Assembly (NCBI GenBank): GCA_947303805.1
Contig: CAMYZE010000003.1
Span: 215,146 to 279,145, forward strand
Direction of reading: 5' to 3'
Length of the DNA stretch: 64,000 nt
Source: an uncultured Clostridia bacterium
GTDB lineage: Bacteria > Bacillota > Clostridia > Lachnospirales > Lachnospiraceae
In this document: piece after piece, positions 62,914 to 64,000 of the stretch
How the letters are laid out: each line of letters begins with the position of its first letter
Position numbering within the stretch: position 1 is the first letter of the stretch
Program-made: the position numbers and the translations under genes
Notes under the pieces: model-generated
What the model was told of the DNA's origin: nothing
Seen by the model: only the letters and a program-made list of their open reading frames with translations
The model's database searches: none

Positions 62914-63768
62914 CTAATTATCAGCGGTACAATCTACCATATCACTACAAGCAACTAGTTTTCCTCCATCTCCATCTACATTTGTTTTCCAAGACAACCA
63001 TATTAAGTCATCTTTCTTTGCACCAGTAGTTAATTTTATGGTATGTTTCCCTGCTGTAATCCAATTTTCAGCATTGTTTTTTACTCCATCAACAAGGTAA
63101 TTTTCAGTATAATTATCTGTTAGCTGTTGCTTTGTAAATCCTTCTTTACTAGTTTGTATATATAATTTGAACTTAACATCACTACCTGCATCCCATGCTT
63201 TATTCAAAGTAATATCAAATTCGCACTCCTTACTTTCATGATCAATCTTATAAAGAGGGCAACCTGACCAAACTTTAATTGGATAAGTTGTGTCACCAAC
63301 AGTAAAATCACTAATTAGTGTATCTGAATTTAAATTATCTACAGGAATAACTGCACTATTTGCTCTCTCTGCATTTGAACTTAGTCCCGACCAACCTGCA
63401 TTGGTCTGAAAGTTAACCCTAGGCCAATAAGAGAAACGACACCAAAGCGGATCACGCGGCCTATCTTTCCATGTTGTAGTTGCACTAGTATTACCAGTCA
63501 CACTCTTTGACATAGAATATGCCGCTTTACTTATATAGTCCTTTGCTGGTGCAGTCTTAATCCTGTCTTGAACTCTTATTATACTAGATGCGCCTCTTGA
63601 AGAGTTTATTAATGGAATAAGTGCTGTACTTGATGAAACAGAAAATGATGCTTTACTTGTATTTCCGTTTAACCATTTCCAATCGCTATTGATAGAAGTA
63701 CTATGTCCAGAGCCACCACAGAAGGTAAATATTGAAGCCCAAGTTGGAATGTCTGTCCAGCACCACCC
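62914..63768 (-). pseudogene. 5'-truncated secreted-protein gene, paralogue of the gene at 2445
   Basis: An open frame reads from 63768 down to the stop at 62914, but an upstream TAG (63769-63771) inside the G-rich repeat closes it and there is no start codon at the junction. The decoded part before the first ATG (63513) includes WTDIPTWASIF and INSDWKWLNGNTSKASFSVS, with coding character continuing, so a 199-residue ORF from 63513 is only the tail. The C-terminus shares the G.PLY.I and DDLIWLSW motifs with the protein at 2445. The signal peptide and N-terminal half are absent. It is probably a pseudogene formed by a repeat-linked deletion. Confidence 0.65.
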
Positions 63769-63825
63769 CTACAAAATGAAAAAGATAGGGGGCAAATCCC
63801 CCTATGATAGGGGGGCAAAAAATTG
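63752..63825 (+). repeat. G/C-rich palindromic repeat, copy 2
   Basis: Nearly identical to 4013-4076 (cagcaccacccctacaaaat, then gaaaaagataggggg and ccccctatgatagggg). Same orientation as copy 1, about 59.7 kb apart. It abuts the truncated gene. Confidence 0.8.
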
Positions 63826-63850
63826 ACAAATATTGGACACAAAACAGCAA

Positions 63851-63878
63851 ATAAAAAAGGAATGACTTATCATTCCTT
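63851..63878 (-). terminator. Terminator of the gene at the right edge
   Basis: aaggaatga (63857-63865) and tcattcctt (63870-63878) form a stem with a 4-nt loop; the minus-strand tail is T-rich (TTTTTTAT). Confidence 0.75.
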
Positions 63879-63914
63879 CCTTATTTTCCGTTACGGCTCT
63901 AGAGTTATATTATA

Positions 63915-64000
63915 TTAGACAGCTAACTCCTTCATTTTTTCATTCAACTCTTCTTTACTGATATTTAACTTGCTAAGTACAACCTCTTCACTTATTAACC
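63915..64000 (-). CDS. C-terminal end of a gene that continues past the right edge
   Basis: I translated 27 residues, ending LNISKEELNEKMKELAV, with TAA at 63915-63917. The frame is open to the window edge (the last full codon is at 63996-63998). The tail is acidic and helical. Too little is visible to assign a function. It is followed by a terminator at 63851-63878. Confidence 0.55.
   Translation of the reverse strand, partial: LISEEVVLSKLNISKEELNEKMKELAV

Noticed and set aside
63513..63771. The ATG at 63513 as a real gene start
   Set aside because: Coding character continues upstream to 63768 and there is no ribosome binding site at 63513. The gene is better described as 5'-truncated.

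Overview
This window is from a low-GC, AT-rich Gram-positive anaerobe of the class Clostridia, most likely Lachnospiraceae or a close relative. The evidence is a class III (oxygen-sensitive) ribonucleotide reductase, AddAB rather than RecBCD, a PSP1-family RicT/YaaT next to holB and gmk, TmcAL, LicD and LTA-synthase-type surface enzymes, and secreted families (DUF6273 type) typical of gut Clostridia. The assignment is inferred from gene content and protein style. Nearly all genes lie on the minus strand; only five are on plus (4111, 16422, 23534, 55915 and their promoters).

Layout. 1-2430: the ribosomal operon rpmG-secE-nusG-rplK-rplA, read leftwards. 2445-4674: a secreted protein and a YgjP-type metallopeptidase. 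4667-7267: nrdD with a fused glutaredoxin-like domain. 7441-10690: a tRNA methyltransferase followed by a small accessory island (MazEF, an orphan polymorphic-toxin tip with its probable immunity protein, a broken restriction-modification remnant, RelB plus PIN toxin). 10876-12830: two secreted DUF6273-type proteins. 13020-17537: ricT-holB-gmk, a membrane protein and tmcAL. 17523-23319: serC-serA-DUF1015-asnA and a secreted glycoside-hydrolase-like protein. 23534-25060: a BCCT transporter. 25168-33741: an unusual seven-gene envelope cluster with a FecBCD-type ABC importer, three cofactor-type lipoproteins and an NTPase. 33804-48127: rnhA, cdd, nrdG, addA, addB, sigA, rsmI, an ECF S-component, a uridine-kinase-like protein and uridine phosphorylase. 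48204-55719: rpoC and rpoB. 56436-62845: a surface-polymer group (DRE-TIM aldolase, ThDP enzyme, LicD, LTA synthase family). 62914-64000: a truncated secreted gene and the edge of another gene.

Two genome-scale patterns stand out. First, a short palindromic repeat (gggctcg, variable centre, cgcccctacaa) occurs at least ten times in both orientations. It lies between genes, but also in frame inside two enzymes (the tRNA methyltransferase and, twice in tandem, the ThDP enzyme), and it supplies a stop codon and a spurious start. A second, G-rich repeat occurs in direct orientation about 59.7 kb apart, and one copy abuts a gene that has lost its 5' end. Second, several genes have a good -10 box (TATAAT) only 6-8 nt before the ATG and no Shine-Dalgarno sequence, which suggests leaderless mRNAs; neighbouring genes have strong Shine-Dalgarno sites.

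The best candidate for an undescribed system is 25168-33741: an importer of the iron/cobalamin/molybdate class combined with lipoproteins that carry seven sulfite-oxidase-like domains lacking the usual molybdenum-ligand cysteine, a rhodanese domain, and two motifs of the type that receives covalent FMN.
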